A program made the translations under genes and the position numbers. A model generated the notes under the pieces. It worked only from the letters and a program-made list of their open reading frames with translations, was not told the origin of the DNA and did not search any database. Below are positions 47,850-56,597 of a DNA stretch of 64,000 bases, in pieces (within the stretch, counting starts at the first letter, position 1; every line of letters begins with the position of its first letter). The stretch is from Reichenbachiella agarivorans (GTDB lineage Bacteria > Bacteroidota > Bacteroidia > Cytophagales > Cyclobacteriaceae). The DNA lies in the NCBI RefSeq assembly GCF_025502585.1, contig NZ_CP106679.1:3689501-3753500 (forward strand), in the 5' to 3' direction.

Positions 47850-48389
47850 ATGAAAACAACCACACTACTATGCCTCTCACTGCTCTGCATGCATCTATGC
47901 TGGGGACAAAACGAAGAAAAAGAGTCGAGCGAAGAAAAATTCAAACACCATAAAATCATGGTCGTGATGGGACATACGCACGTCCCTGCCGGTATCGACA
48001 ACAACGGTAAAAAAGAATGGCTCGTACTAGGGAGCTGGGGAATCGACTATGACTACCGTATCACATCCAAATGGAGCATTGGGTTGCACTCTGATCTGGT
48101 ACTCGAAAATTTCGAATACGATGACGAAGAAGGTGCAACCCTACAAAGAAGCCGACCATTGGCATCCACCATCACCGTATCTCGCAAATTCGGAGAGCAT
48201 TTCTCAGTGATGCTCGGTGGAGGGGGCGAATTTGCCAAAGAAGAAAACCTGACCCTATTCAGAGTGGGACTAGACTATGGCTGGGAGCTACCAGGAGAAT
48301 GGGAAATAGCCGCGAGTTTGATGTCGGATTTCAAAATCAATGCTTACAACTCTTGGGTGCTAGGCATAGGTGTGGGTAGATCTTTTTGA
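47850..48389 (+). CDS. Small outer-membrane beta-barrel-like protein
   Basis: A 179-residue exported protein: signal peptide MKTTTLLCLSLLCMHLCWGQ, an acidic spacer (NEEKESSEEKF), then alternating amphipathic strands (KIMVVMGHTHVPAG, SKWSIGLHSDLVLENF, STITVSRKFGEHFSVMLGGG, FRVGLDYGWELPG, WVLGIGVGRSF) ending with an aromatic residue, as in OmpW/porin-like small barrels. The frame is open back to 47721, but the part before 47850 runs through a heptamer repeat and the end of the previous gene and is not credible. Function unknown. Confidence 0.75.
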   Translation: MKTTTLLCLSLLCMHLCWGQNEEKESSEEKFKHHKIMVVMGHTHVPAGIDNNGKKEWLVLGSWGIDYDYRITSKWSIGLHSDLVLENFEYDDEEGATLQRSRPLASTITVSRKFGEHFSVMLGGGGEFAKEENLTLFRVGLDYGWELPGEWEIAASLMSDFKINAYNSWVLGIGVGRSF

Positions 48390-48672
48390 TCCCAAAACTT
48401 AATTGGAACTTAACTGCAATTGACTAATTCTACGGTCAAACTAGTAATAACTTTACAAAGGATTTATATTCGATAGCAGTTTCACTAAATTTAACAGGAG
48501 CAATTCACCTAATATGCTAAAACATACATCTAGCCATAGATTGCCAGCTATGCAGTTGACCGACTGGATACAAATCAATTGTTTCAAAAGCATCTTACCT
48601 TGAGCACAGATCAGAATCTACCACAGGGTAAATGAAAAAATAAACATGTATAACAAATAACTTGAATTGAAA

Positions 48673-49245
48673 ATGAAAAATGTACTCAAAGCCAGCCTAA
48701 TGACACTCGTTTTATTCATGGCAGCCCAACTGACCTATGCACAAGTAAAAAGTGACTACAACAAAGACGCAGATTTCTCAAAATATAAAACCTACACCTT
48801 TGCGGGTTGGGAAAAGAATAGTAGCGAAAGTGTCAATGATTTTGACAAGAAAAGAATCTTGGACGCCCTCAAATCAGAATTTGACAGCAGAGGCATGACT
48901 TTAGCAGAGACGGGTGGAGATGCGACCATTACGCTGTTTATAGTCGTGGACGAGAAGACTAGCACCACCGCCTATACTACCTACAACGGAGGAATGGGCT
49001 ATGGCGGTCGCTGGGGATGGGGTTATGGAGCAGGAGGAATGGGTACTTCGACTACTTCCTACTCTGAAAATGACTACACAGAAGGCACCCTGGTAGTAGA
49101 CATGTATGACACTGAGTCCAAAGACCTCGTATGGCAAGGAATCCTGACTGCTGTCGTCAAAGAAAAACCTGAAAAAAGAGAAAAAGGTATTCCTAAAAAG
49201 ATCAGCAAACTGATGAAAACCTATCCAGTAGCTGCTACCAAATAA
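48673..49245 (+). CDS. DUF4136 domain-containing exported protein
   Basis: A 190-residue protein with a signal peptide (ending LTYAQ) and a DUF4136 body: VKSDYNKDADFSKYKTYTFAG is the family start, ALKSEFDSRGMTLAETGGDATI and TEGTLVVDMYDTESKDLVWQG the middle, and IPKKISKLMKTYP the end. A Gly/Tyr-rich insert (YNGGMGYGGRWGWGYGAGGM) lies in the centre. The ATG at 48673 is used rather than the TTG two codons upstream. These lipoprotein-like envelope proteins have no known activity. The gene starts a run of exported proteins on the plus strand. Confidence 0.85.
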   Translation: MKNVLKASLMTLVLFMAAQLTYAQVKSDYNKDADFSKYKTYTFAGWEKNSSESVNDFDKKRILDALKSEFDSRGMTLAETGGDATITLFIVVDEKTSTTAYTTYNGGMGYGGRWGWGYGAGGMGTSTTSYSENDYTEGTLVVDMYDTESKDLVWQGILTAVVKEKPEKREKGIPKKISKLMKTYPVAATK

Positions 49246-49258
49246 TTTCATTTGTGAG

Positions 49259-49291
49259 GTTGCTTAGACCACATCTGGTTGTCTAAGCAAC
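49259..49291 (+). terminator. Hairpin after the DUF4136 gene
   Basis: An 11-bp perfect stem GTTGCTTAGAC/GTCTAAGCAAC (49259-49269 with 49281-49291), 14 bases after the stop. The U tract is poor (CACGCCTATTT), so it is a likely but not canonical terminator. Confidence 0.55.
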
Positions 49292-49487
49292 ACGCCTATT
49301 TATTGCATTGACTAGGGCATCAAAGCGTTTTTATACATTTTAGTTTAAATTAAAAAAGTCTCATGTTGATAATTTCCCCGGATTCTATTCTCCAGTTCAA
49401 GACAAGGAATTGCTGGCAGCACAAAATCACTGGAACCTGATCAAGGTGAACATGAAAAAACCATAATGAGTGAAATAAAAAGCTAAG

Positions 49488-50789
49488 ATGAACCAAACGA
49501 AAGGAATAATAAGTAGGTCGGCAGTGATAGTGATGATCATCCATTGTGTAATGTGGCTATCAGCCACCGCTCAAACAGACACTACCCTTGTCGATCAGCC
49601 TTTGTCCAAAAGAGAGGCAAAAAAGGTCAAGAAGAACAAACCACCTGAAGAGGGAGATATCTATTTTTCTCCAGTTCCTGCGATTGGGATGAACCCAGCC
49701 TTTGGATTCATGTATGGCGTAGGTGCAGCCGTGAGCTCCTACCTAGGTGACCCTGCCGACACCAAGATCTCTACCGCCTTGGCAGGCTTGATATTCACTA
49801 CCAAAAAACAAACCATCTTCACGGTCAAAAGTGCCGCATACACCGCACACAACGATTTGATTCTCATTGGTGATTGGCGCTACCTTGATTCTAGCCAACC
49901 GACCTATGGCTTGGGCACAGGTCCACAGTCAGCCAAGTTGGTAGCCAACGGATTTGAATTCGACGATGGATCCAGTATCGATGGGATTGACCAAGCCCAA
50001 ATGCTGGAGTTTAAGTGGATTCGATTGTACGAAACCGTATTGAAGAAGATCAATTCAGGTTTTTATGCAGGTGTTGGAATCCATTTTGATCAGTTTTCGG
50101 ACGTCAATGATCAAATGTTGCGTCTCGATTCATTGGATCCCCAAATCACCAGTTATTATGCCTACAATGTCAAACACGATTTTCATCAGAGCGAATCGAC
50201 TTTGACGGGCATATCGCTCAATGGCATCTATGACACCAGAGACAACCAAAACAACCCCTACAAAGGTCGCTATGCCTACATCAATTTCAAGATGAACCCA
50301 ACCTGGATGGGAAGTGACCAATCGTCAACCACCCTATGGTTGGAGTACCGTGATTATTTCAACTTCACCCCAGACAATAACAACAACATTTTGGGCTTTT
50401 GGACATGGGGCAATTTCACGACCAGTGGAGATTTGCCTTACCTCCTACTTCCTGCCATTGGTACGGATCAGTTTGCCAAATCAGGACGCCCCTATGCGCA
50501 GGGTAGATTCAGAGGTCAAAACATGGTCTATGCAGAAACGGAGTTTAGAAAGACGGTTCTAGCCACAAAAAACAACCCTCATTTCCTAGGCATGGTGGCA
50601 TTTTTCAACATCACCACTGCCAGTGCAGAGGGCAATGACATCAGCCTATTCGATTATGTCAACAAAGGCTATGGTCTGGGTCTCAGAATCGCTTTCAATC
50701 AAAAAGCCCGAACCAACATTGGTTTGGATTACGGTTGGGGAGACTATGGGACACAAGGATTTTACATCAAACTCAACGAAACGTTCTAA
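49488..50789 (+). CDS. BamA/TamA-like outer-membrane barrel protein
   Basis: A 433-residue outer-membrane protein of the Omp85 surface-antigen type without POTRA domains. Signal peptide about residues 1-28 (ending LSATAQ), a short Lys-rich linker (KREAKKVKKNKPPEEGD), then barrel strands: PAIGMNPAFGFMYGVGAAV, SLNGIYDTRDNQNNPYKGRY (typical Omp85 strand pair), YAQGRFRGQNMVYAETEFR (RG-containing loop), LRIAFNQKARTNIGLDYGWG, and an aromatic C-terminus LNETF. Related in layout to 46634-47776. It is followed after 27 bp by a DUF2092 lipoprotein gene in the same direction. Confidence 0.85.
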   Translation: MNQTKGIISRSAVIVMIIHCVMWLSATAQTDTTLVDQPLSKREAKKVKKNKPPEEGDIYFSPVPAIGMNPAFGFMYGVGAAVSSYLGDPADTKISTALAGLIFTTKKQTIFTVKSAAYTAHNDLILIGDWRYLDSSQPTYGLGTGPQSAKLVANGFEFDDGSSIDGIDQAQMLEFKWIRLYETVLKKINSGFYAGVGIHFDQFSDVNDQMLRLDSLDPQITSYYAYNVKHDFHQSESTLTGISLNGIYDTRDNQNNPYKGRYAYINFKMNPTWMGSDQSSTTLWLEYRDYFNFTPDNNNNILGFWTWGNFTTSGDLPYLLLPAIGTDQFAKSGRPYAQGRFRGQNMVYAETEFRKTVLATKNNPHFLGMVAFFNITTASAEGNDISLFDYVNKGYGLGLRIAFNQKARTNIGLDYGWGDYGTQGFYIKLNETF

Positions 50790-50816
50790 TTTGCATTGAA
50801 TCAAAAATCAAACAAA

Positions 50817-51560
50817 ATGAAATACCTGAGTCAACTTCTACTTGCCATATCGCTTTCAATATTCATTCTCAGTTGTGAAAGTGGTCAAAAAGAGCTGTAT
50901 GATGAGGCCGCTATCAACAGTCTGGACAGCCTCACACAAACCATCGGCAGACTACACTCGGTGAGTCTTACGATCAATGTCCAATCAGACAAGTTTGAAA
51001 ATGGTGAATTGATCTCAAAATTTTCACAAAGTGATGTGTACATGAGAGACTCCAATCGGATGTACATCTACACAGACAATGAGCTGTTTCGCAAGGGATT
51101 TTGGTACGACGGCAAACAATTGGCTACCCTGCTATACAACGAAAATCAATACGACATCATCGATGTACCGAATACGATCATAGCCATGATTGACTCCACA
51201 CACAATCACTTCAAGTTGGATTTTCCAGCAGCGGATTTCTTCTACCCTACCTTGACTGATGATTTGATCAATCACTTTGACACGATCGTTGCACTAGGCC
51301 AACGCCAAATCATGAAGACCTCCTACACCGAAATCAATGCCACCAATGCAAACCTAGACGTTTATATTTTGATTGATCCCAACACCAAGCTCCCCAAGCA
51401 ATTAGAAATATATTACCTAGGTGAAAGAAAAGGAGAAAAATACATTGCAACTTTCTCCAACTGGAGAACAAACCCTCACTTGCCAGAGAGTTTATTCATG
51501 TTTACCCCTCCAAAAGACGCAACCAAAGAAACCATTATTGTAAAAAAACAAACGTCATGA
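50817..51560 (+). CDS. DUF2092 family lipoprotein
   Basis: A 247-residue predicted periplasmic lipoprotein. The signal peptide ends FILSCESG with Cys at residue 20. The body matches the DUF2092 pattern: SVSLTINVQSDKFENGE, RMYIYTDNELFRKGFWYDGKQLATL, VYILIDPNTKLPKQLEIYYLG, ATFSNWRTNPHLPESLFMFTPP, a fold similar to LolA/LolB-type half-barrels that hold lipids. The ATG at 50817 is chosen over a TTG at 50796. It overlaps the next gene by four bases (ATGA), so the two products are co-translated and probably work together in the envelope. Confidence 0.82.
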   Translation: MKYLSQLLLAISLSIFILSCESGQKELYDEAAINSLDSLTQTIGRLHSVSLTINVQSDKFENGELISKFSQSDVYMRDSNRMYIYTDNELFRKGFWYDGKQLATLLYNENQYDIIDVPNTIIAMIDSTHNHFKLDFPAADFFYPTLTDDLINHFDTIVALGQRQIMKTSYTEINATNANLDVYILIDPNTKLPKQLEIYYLGERKGEKYIATFSNWRTNPHLPESLFMFTPPKDATKETIIVKKQTS

Positions 51561-52465
51561 CTCAACAAACAGGCACGATCACTACGCTCCTACTGATACT
51601 ATTTTTGGTATCGAATACAGCGTTTGCACAAAGGCTCAAACATGCCCCTACTACTATCAACAGAGGCGGCAGCATGAATCGAGGCTCAATCAATGGTGGA
51701 GCATCCAGAGCCACTACGAGACCACAGACGAGTACCCAAAGACCGCAAGTGAGACCTAAGACTGAAAACAGAACCAATACTACGGTCACTAGGCCTCAGC
51801 ATAAACCTGATACCAGATCACAAGTAGCTAGTAGAAATACGGGAAACGACCATGTCAACGGAGGAAACCATACGGTCAAACCCAAAAACAAGGTCAACAT
51901 TGATAACAGCCAGACCAACATCAATGTGAATGTGAATAGAAATGTCCGTATCAACAACAGCCACAACAACCGATATTACAACGGACATCGTGGGTATTAC
52001 CCTTATCATTATCATCCATACCACCCCTACTACTATGGCCCATACTGGCATCCAGTGGGTTTTTTCATAGCTACCATCGCGACTACTGCGATCATCGTAT
52101 CGATAGAGAATCAGCACTACTACTATGATCAAGGGGTCTATTATGTAGAAGCGCAGGGCGGATACAATGTAGTCCCTGCTCCTGTCAACATCACCATCGT
52201 CAACCTACCAAATGGAGTCGAAACCATCAAATCCAATGACGCAACCTATTATTACTTTTCTGGAGCCTTTTATCAAAAAGTAGAAGATGGATACAAAGTC
52301 ATCCAAGCACCCGATGGCGTAATCGTAGCTAACATCCCCGAAGGAGGTGAAGAAATAGAAATAGAAGGTGTAAAATATGTATTCTACAATGAGACCTACT
52401 TTCAGCCCCTCACTCAGGATGGAAAAGACGTCTATCAAGTCGTAGAGATGGAACCTGTCGAATAG
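51557..52465 (+). CDS. DUF6515 family exported protein
   Basis: A 302-residue exported protein. Signal peptide (residues 1-25, ending NTAFAQR); a disordered Arg/Thr/Asn-rich stretch (30-135); a His/Tyr-rich cluster (NSHNNRYYNGHRGYYPYHYH and after, about 135-165); one hydrophobic helix (about 170-185, GFFIATIATTAIIVS); then two to three copies of a ~45-residue module with GGYNVVPAPVNITIVNLPNG-like sequence (DUF6515). The same arrangement is common in Bacteroidota next to DUF2092 genes. The His/Tyr cluster could bind metal. Translational coupling with the DUF2092 gene supports a joint function, which is unknown. Confidence 0.8.
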   Translation: MTQQTGTITTLLLILFLVSNTAFAQRLKHAPTTINRGGSMNRGSINGGASRATTRPQTSTQRPQVRPKTENRTNTTVTRPQHKPDTRSQVASRNTGNDHVNGGNHTVKPKNKVNIDNSQTNINVNVNRNVRINNSHNNRYYNGHRGYYPYHYHPYHPYYYGPYWHPVGFFIATIATTAIIVSIENQHYYYDQGVYYVEAQGGYNVVPAPVNITIVNLPNGVETIKSNDATYYYFSGAFYQKVEDGYKVIQAPDGVIVANIPEGGEEIEIEGVKYVFYNETYFQPLTQDGKDVYQVVEMEPVE

Positions 52466-52548
52466 TCAGTGCAAGAACATACCCTAGCTTACATGAATTA
52501 GACGATTCAGGCTATTTGGACATGGATGAAGGGCTACTGAGCCTCAAT

Positions 52549-53418
52549 TCAAGGAAAAGGAATGTAGGTATTATCTCCTGCTACTTTTGGAAATCTCTTG
52601 GCCTGCCAATCTGCTTTGGCTTGCTGCAATTTTTCTTTGCTGGAGGAAACAAAATTCCATAAAAGGAAACGCTCCTCTGGCAAGGGCTCTCCACCGAAAA
52701 GCAACAATCTCGTACCTTTTTTTAGTTCTATGCCGCACTCTTCATCGGTCTTGCTAATCATCATCTGACCAGCTTCGATGGTTTCTCCTTCGTCAGTGAT
52801 GCTGCCTTTTACGATCACAAAGGCTACCTCTCCTTTGAGTTGGTTCTTTAGTTCCAGATGCGTGTCGTTTGTCGCATGAACATCCACCATAAATAGACTG
52901 GAATACCCTGTCAAAGGAGATTGTCTTCCAAAGGCAGTACCAGCAACCAGTACGATAGAGAGTCCTGCCTCCTCCCATCTAGGTAGATCTTGGGCTGGGT
53001 AATAGTCAAACCTCGGTTCCATGTCTTCCTTATCTTTGGGTAGAGCTACCCAAATCTGGTAGCCATGCATGCTGTACTTCGCACCGTCTCTTTGCTCTAC
53101 AGGTGTACGTTCGGTGTGGGTCACTCCTTTGCCAGCCGTCATGAAGCCCGCATCACCAGGATGAATCACCTGAAATGATCCCGTGCTATCTCTGTGCTCA
53201 ATCTCACCCTCAAAGAGATAAGTAAGGGTAGACAAACCAATATGAGGGTGTTGATCCACATCTATGTATCTGCCTGTCGTGATAGCTGCCGGTCCCATGT
53301 GATCGATAAAGGTGAAAGGTCCAACTTGGCGCTTTTCTCGAAAGGGCAACAATCGTCCTACCATGAAATTGCCCAAATCTCTTTGGCGCTCATTGACCAG
53401 CATTTTATTGTTACTCAT
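52549..53418 (-). CDS. Pirin family protein
   Basis: A 289-residue bicupin. The N-terminal cupin carries the metal ligands in DQHPHIGLSTLTYLFEGEIEH (His57 and His59) and in TAGKGVTHTE (His and Glu), the usual pirin H-H-H-E set; GPFTFIDHMGPA precedes them. The C-terminal cupin (about 150-289) is degenerate, as in the family. Some pirins are quercetin dioxygenases, others are regulators; nothing here decides between them. It stands alone on the minus strand, convergent with the DUF6515 gene. Confidence 0.92.
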   Translation of the reverse strand: MSNNKMLVNERQRDLGNFMVGRLLPFREKRQVGPFTFIDHMGPAAITTGRYIDVDQHPHIGLSTLTYLFEGEIEHRDSTGSFQVIHPGDAGFMTAGKGVTHTERTPVEQRDGAKYSMHGYQIWVALPKDKEDMEPRFDYYPAQDLPRWEEAGLSIVLVAGTAFGRQSPLTGYSSLFMVDVHATNDTHLELKNQLKGEVAFVIVKGSITDEGETIEAGQMMISKTDEECGIELKKGTRLLLFGGEPLPEERFLLWNFVSSSKEKLQQAKADWQAKRFPKVAGDNTYIPFP

Positions 53419-53623
53419 AGCATGATTTTTTAGTTAGTTCTTTACATTTTCTTTCATTCGACTAAACTTGGTCGTATTGGGTACGACACTTCTCATTGAA
53501 TCATACGTAACCCTCCAGTAACAAAAGACTATGAAAACAAAATGGCCACCAACCATTGGTGACTATTCTATAAGGTTTGATGATTGTCAACGAGTGTAGA
53601 AAGCTAAGTTCGATTTTGAATAT

Positions 53624-53646
53624 CCTTTCAAAAGCTTTTTGAAGGG
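53624..53646. terminator. Weak hairpin downstream of the TerB-like gene
   Basis: A 10-bp stem with one G-T pair (53624-53633 with 53637-53646; CTTTCAAAA-type arms) and a 3-base loop, 36 bases after the TerB-like stop on the minus strand. No U-run follows, so its use as a terminator is uncertain. Confidence 0.35.
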
Positions 53647-53681
53647 TTTAATTAACCATTCATTTTGCCTATGATCTGGAA

Positions 53682-54029
53682 CTAACCTAACAATCTTTTT
53701 CTGAATTGATCTATCAATGCACGTTCTTGACTCACTATACCTCCGTGTGCTTCAGCGACATTTTCCAGCAAATCCAAGAACTGTTCGTAGTGTACTCTGA
53801 CATCATGTCGGTCAAACACCTCCATGGATTCTTCGAATAATTCTATGGGGTCAGTGCCCATCTCTCGCTCCACCTCAAACGACAGCTCCAGTTCTTGTGC
53901 CCATTGATTTTCATCTATGACTTGGTGTATGATAGCTAGTTCCTCCTCTTGCACCTCTCCGTCACATTTGGCTACTGCATAGAGGATTTTACCAAATGTA
54001 TCGATTAGCTCCTTTTGTAGTTGTATCAT
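53682..54029 (-). CDS. TerB-like family protein
   Basis: A 115-residue all-helical protein. The TerB signature is visible near the start: ILYAVAKCDGEVQEEELAIIHQVI (about residues 15-38, with the metal-binding Asp and Glu in DGEVQEEE); the middle has FEESMEVFDRHD and the end SQERALIDQFRKRL, another TerB-like acidic helix. TerB-fold proteins in tellurite-resistance and phage-related systems bind calcium. No other Ter gene is nearby, so it is better treated as a general stress-type small protein. Confidence 0.72.
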   Translation of the reverse strand: MIQLQKELIDTFGKILYAVAKCDGEVQEEELAIIHQVIDENQWAQELELSFEVEREMGTDPIELFEESMEVFDRHDVRVHYEQFLDLLENVAEAHGGIVSQERALIDQFRKRLLG

Positions 54030-54181
54030 TGATGATTGAAATTAGTGGATGATGGTAAATATAACAGGATTCTATCAACTCAGAGAAAAGCAGTGCAATG
54101 ATTTACGAGAATCCAAAGCAATATTTACGAGCACAATCCCAAGAGGTATTGCTTCTCCAAACATTAACAACCAGTGCCTCA

Positions 54182-55975
54182 CTAAAATCCATAAATCATG
54201 GGAATAAAAATAGTCGCCAAAATCCAAAACAAGATATTGAGTACTGTCCCTACTTTCAAGAAATCACGGAATTTGTACTGACCAGCACTGTACACCATCG
54301 TATTGGTTTGATAACCGACGGGTGTCATGAAACTAGCTGAAGCAGCAAATGTGATTGCCATGATAAAAGGCATGTGACTCAACTCTAGAGTATGAGCTGT
54401 AGCCAATGCAATAGGTGCCATGAGCGCAGCTGCCGCATTGTTGGACATGATTTCGGTGAGCAAAGATGTGACCAAATACAACCCTGAAACAATGGCCATA
54501 GGCCCCCAAGGCCCAAGTTGGCCAATCAAAGTATCCGCAATCAAAAGATCCAAACCAGAATTACTCATTGCAGTACCCAAACTCAAGGCTCCCGCCAATA
54601 GGAAGACTACCTTCCATCCAATGGCATCATAGGCTTCTTTCATATCAATGACCCGCAGTAATACCAGAGCCACCACTCCTGCTACGGCACCCATCATGAC
54701 ATGCAAAATGTCTGTGCTAGCCAATACAATCACCGCCAAGGTCACAACCATCACTATGTAAAATTTACGCTTGTCAAACGTAGTGACCACATCCTCCGAC
54801 AACAAAATAAAGGGTGCTTCTTTGCCCTTTTCAATCTGTTTCAATTCCTTCAAGTAGTGATTTTTGACCTCCGCCAAAATGATATCACCAGCCTTCAATT
54901 TTACTCGGTACAATTGCTCGTGTTTGATTTGCTCTCTGTGCTTGATTGCTAGAGGAACAGCACGATATCTACGTCTAAAGTCTGTTTCTCTCAAGGTCTT
55001 TCCCTCCATCTCTGACTCAGAGGTCACGACCAACTCTATGAGGGTAGTATTTTCATTTTTCTGTACCTCCTCACTGGACTTTTCTGTGGATGCAATGTTG
55101 ATTTTGTCTCTATCCTTGAGCGACTTGATCTTCTCTACATTGCACTGCACTTTCAACGTATCGTTTTCTCTAAGGACAAAATCGCCCTGAGGCAAAGAGA
55201 ACACGCTACCATATCTTCGTACCTCGATCACATCCATTTCTAGCTCCCTGACGAGCTCCGAATCCATGATCCGTTTATCAATATATGCCGATCCAGCCAG
55301 CAATTCGATCTCTGTGATATAATCTCTAATCCCAAATTTTTCGGAGAGATCCTTTTTGTCACGATTGCCAGGCAATAGTTTAATTCCCAAAAAAACCATG
55401 TAGATGGTACCAACTCCAATAAATATCAACCCCATAGGAGTCATATCAAACATGGATATAGCTTCCAGACCATGTTGCTCTACGATCCCACTGACCAACA
55501 CGTTGGTTGAAGTACCTATCAGTGTACAGCTCCCACCAAATATCGAAGCGAAAGACAATGGAATCAGCATTTTGGACGGACTTTGACCTGATGAATGTGC
55601 GATCTGTACCAAAATAGGAATAAACACTGCCACCACAGGTGTATTATTGATAAAGGCAGATATGATCGCAATGATGAGCATCATCGAGATGATTCCTACG
55701 TTGAAATTGTACTTGAATGTGGAGGTCAGTCGGTGAGCCAGTGCCTGAAGAGCACCTGTTTTGAGCAAGGCCGCACTGAGTACAAACATGAATGTCACGG
55801 TAATGGTAGCCTTGTTGCTAAAGCCAGCTACCCCCTCCTCCGCTGTAACGACTCCAGTGAGCACCAGCGTCACCATGATCATCAACGCCACCAAATCTAT
55901 GGAAAGAATTTCCGTAGCAAACAGCACGATCGCTACCGCAATCACGCCCAGTGTAATCATTGCATCAATACTCAT
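54182..55975 (-). CDS. SLC13-family permease with TrkA-C (RCK) domains
   Basis: A 597-residue transporter of the divalent anion:sodium symporter group. Two blocks of membrane helices (about residues 1-200 and 400-597) flank a cytoplasmic part (about 210-390) with two TrkA-C domains ([19 protein letters not shown] and [14 protein letters not shown]). Conserved SLC13 words are [31 protein letters not shown] in the first half and [20 protein letters not shown] and [14 protein letters not shown] in the second, the two Ser-Asn-Thr substrate motifs. Transporters with this layout carry sulfate or dicarboxylates. The Rrf2-type regulator upstream, with an operator-like site directly at the promoter, favours a sulfur-related substrate; that is inference. 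Confidence 0.9.
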   Translation of the reverse strand: MSIDAMITLGVIAVAIVLFATEILSIDLVALMIMVTLVLTGVVTAEEGVAGFSNKATITVTFMFVLSAALLKTGALQALAHRLTSTFKYNFNVGIISMMLIIAIISAFINNTPVVAVFIPILVQIAHSSGQSPSKMLIPLSFASIFGGSCTLIGTSTNVLVSGIVEQHGLEAISMFDMTPMGLIFIGVGTIYMVFLGIKLLPGNRDKKDLSEKFGIRDYITEIELLAGSAYIDKRIMDSELVRELEMDVIEVRRYGSVFSLPQGDFVLRENDTLKVQCNVEKIKSLKDRDKINIASTEKSSEEVQKNENTTLIELVVTSESEMEGKTLRETDFRRRYRAVPLAIKHREQIKHEQLYRVKLKAGDIILAEVKNHYLKELKQIEKGKEAPFILLSEDVVTTFDKRKFYIVMVVTLAVIVLASTDILHVMMGAVAGVVALVLLRVIDMKEAYDAIGWKVVFLLAGALSLGTAMSNSGLDLLIADTLIGQLGPWGPMAIVSGLYLVTSLLTEIMSNNAAAALMAPIALATAHTLELSHMPFIMAITFAASASFMTPVGYQTNTMVYSAGQYKFRDFLKVGTVLNILFWILATIFIPMIYGF

Positions 55976-56006
55976 ACTTCGGTTTCTTTCAAATGGTTTA
56001 TGGTCG

Positions 56007-56027
56007 CAAATATAATATAGTCTATAT
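56007..56027 (-). promoter_or_regulatory. SLC13 promoter -7 box with adjacent palindrome (candidate Rrf2 operator)
   Basis: On the minus strand the sequence TATATTTG (56014-56007) fits the Bacteroidota -7 consensus TAnnTTTG, 32 bases before the SLC13 ATG. Directly upstream lies the perfect 13-bp palindrome ATATAG-A-CTATAT (56027-56015). No -33 TTG box is apparent at the right distance. The site is in the gap between the Rrf2-type gene and the transporter gene, so binding by that regulator is the likely reading. Confidence 0.5.
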
Positions 56028-56055
56028 ACTTAGTAGAGTTATAAGGGAAATAAAA

Positions 56056-56487
56056 TTATTCTACCTTCCTTTTCTCTCGTCTAATAATCTCTTCGAGTGT
56101 CGCGTGTTTCAACAAATCAACGGTTTTGTTTCTGACTTCAAAAAAAACATCCCGTATTCCACAAGTCTCCTCATCATGACACTCATCACACTTTTCGTAA
56201 TACAAATACGAAACACAAGGCAACAAGGCAATCGGTCCATCAATAAATCTCATCACATCTGCAAGATTGACGTCCTTTGGTTCTTTGAGCAAATAATAAC
56301 CACCACCTCTGCCCTTTTTGCTTGCTAGTATAGCTGCTTTCTTTAGCTCCAAAAGAATGGTTTCTAAGAATTTCTGTGGAATATTTTCTGATTTGGCAAT
56401 GTCACTGATCAACACAGGGCTATTGTCTTCTTGTTTGGCCAAATAGACTAGAGCATTTAAGGCATACTTGGTTTTCTTAGAGATCAT
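56056..56487 (-). CDS. Rrf2 family transcriptional regulator
   Basis: A 143-residue winged-helix regulator. The N-terminal helix-turn-helix is standard Rrf2: SKKTKYALNALVYLAKQ, VLISDIAKSENIPQKFLETILLELKKAAIL, KGRGGGYYLLKEP. The C-terminal part has four Cys (PCVSYLYYEKCDECHDEETCGI, about residues 91-112), suited to binding an iron-sulfur cluster, as in IscR and NsrR, although the spacing is not theirs. ATG 56487 is used; a TTG at 56493 gives two more residues. It precedes the SLC13 gene on the same strand, 80 bp apart with an operator-like palindrome between, so it probably represses or activates the transporter in response to sulfur or redox state. Confidence 0.9.
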   Translation of the reverse strand: MISKKTKYALNALVYLAKQEDNSPVLISDIAKSENIPQKFLETILLELKKAAILASKKGRGGGYYLLKEPKDVNLADVMRFIDGPIALLPCVSYLYYEKCDECHDEETCGIRDVFFEVRNKTVDLLKHATLEEIIRREKRKVE

Positions 56488-56597
56488 AAACAAGATTAAT
56501 CAAAATATAGCTGAACCAAAAGATTGGAATCACTTTGCTGGTAACAACGATTATTTTGGAAGAAAAAAAGACTACTAAATCTGACAAGCGATATGAT

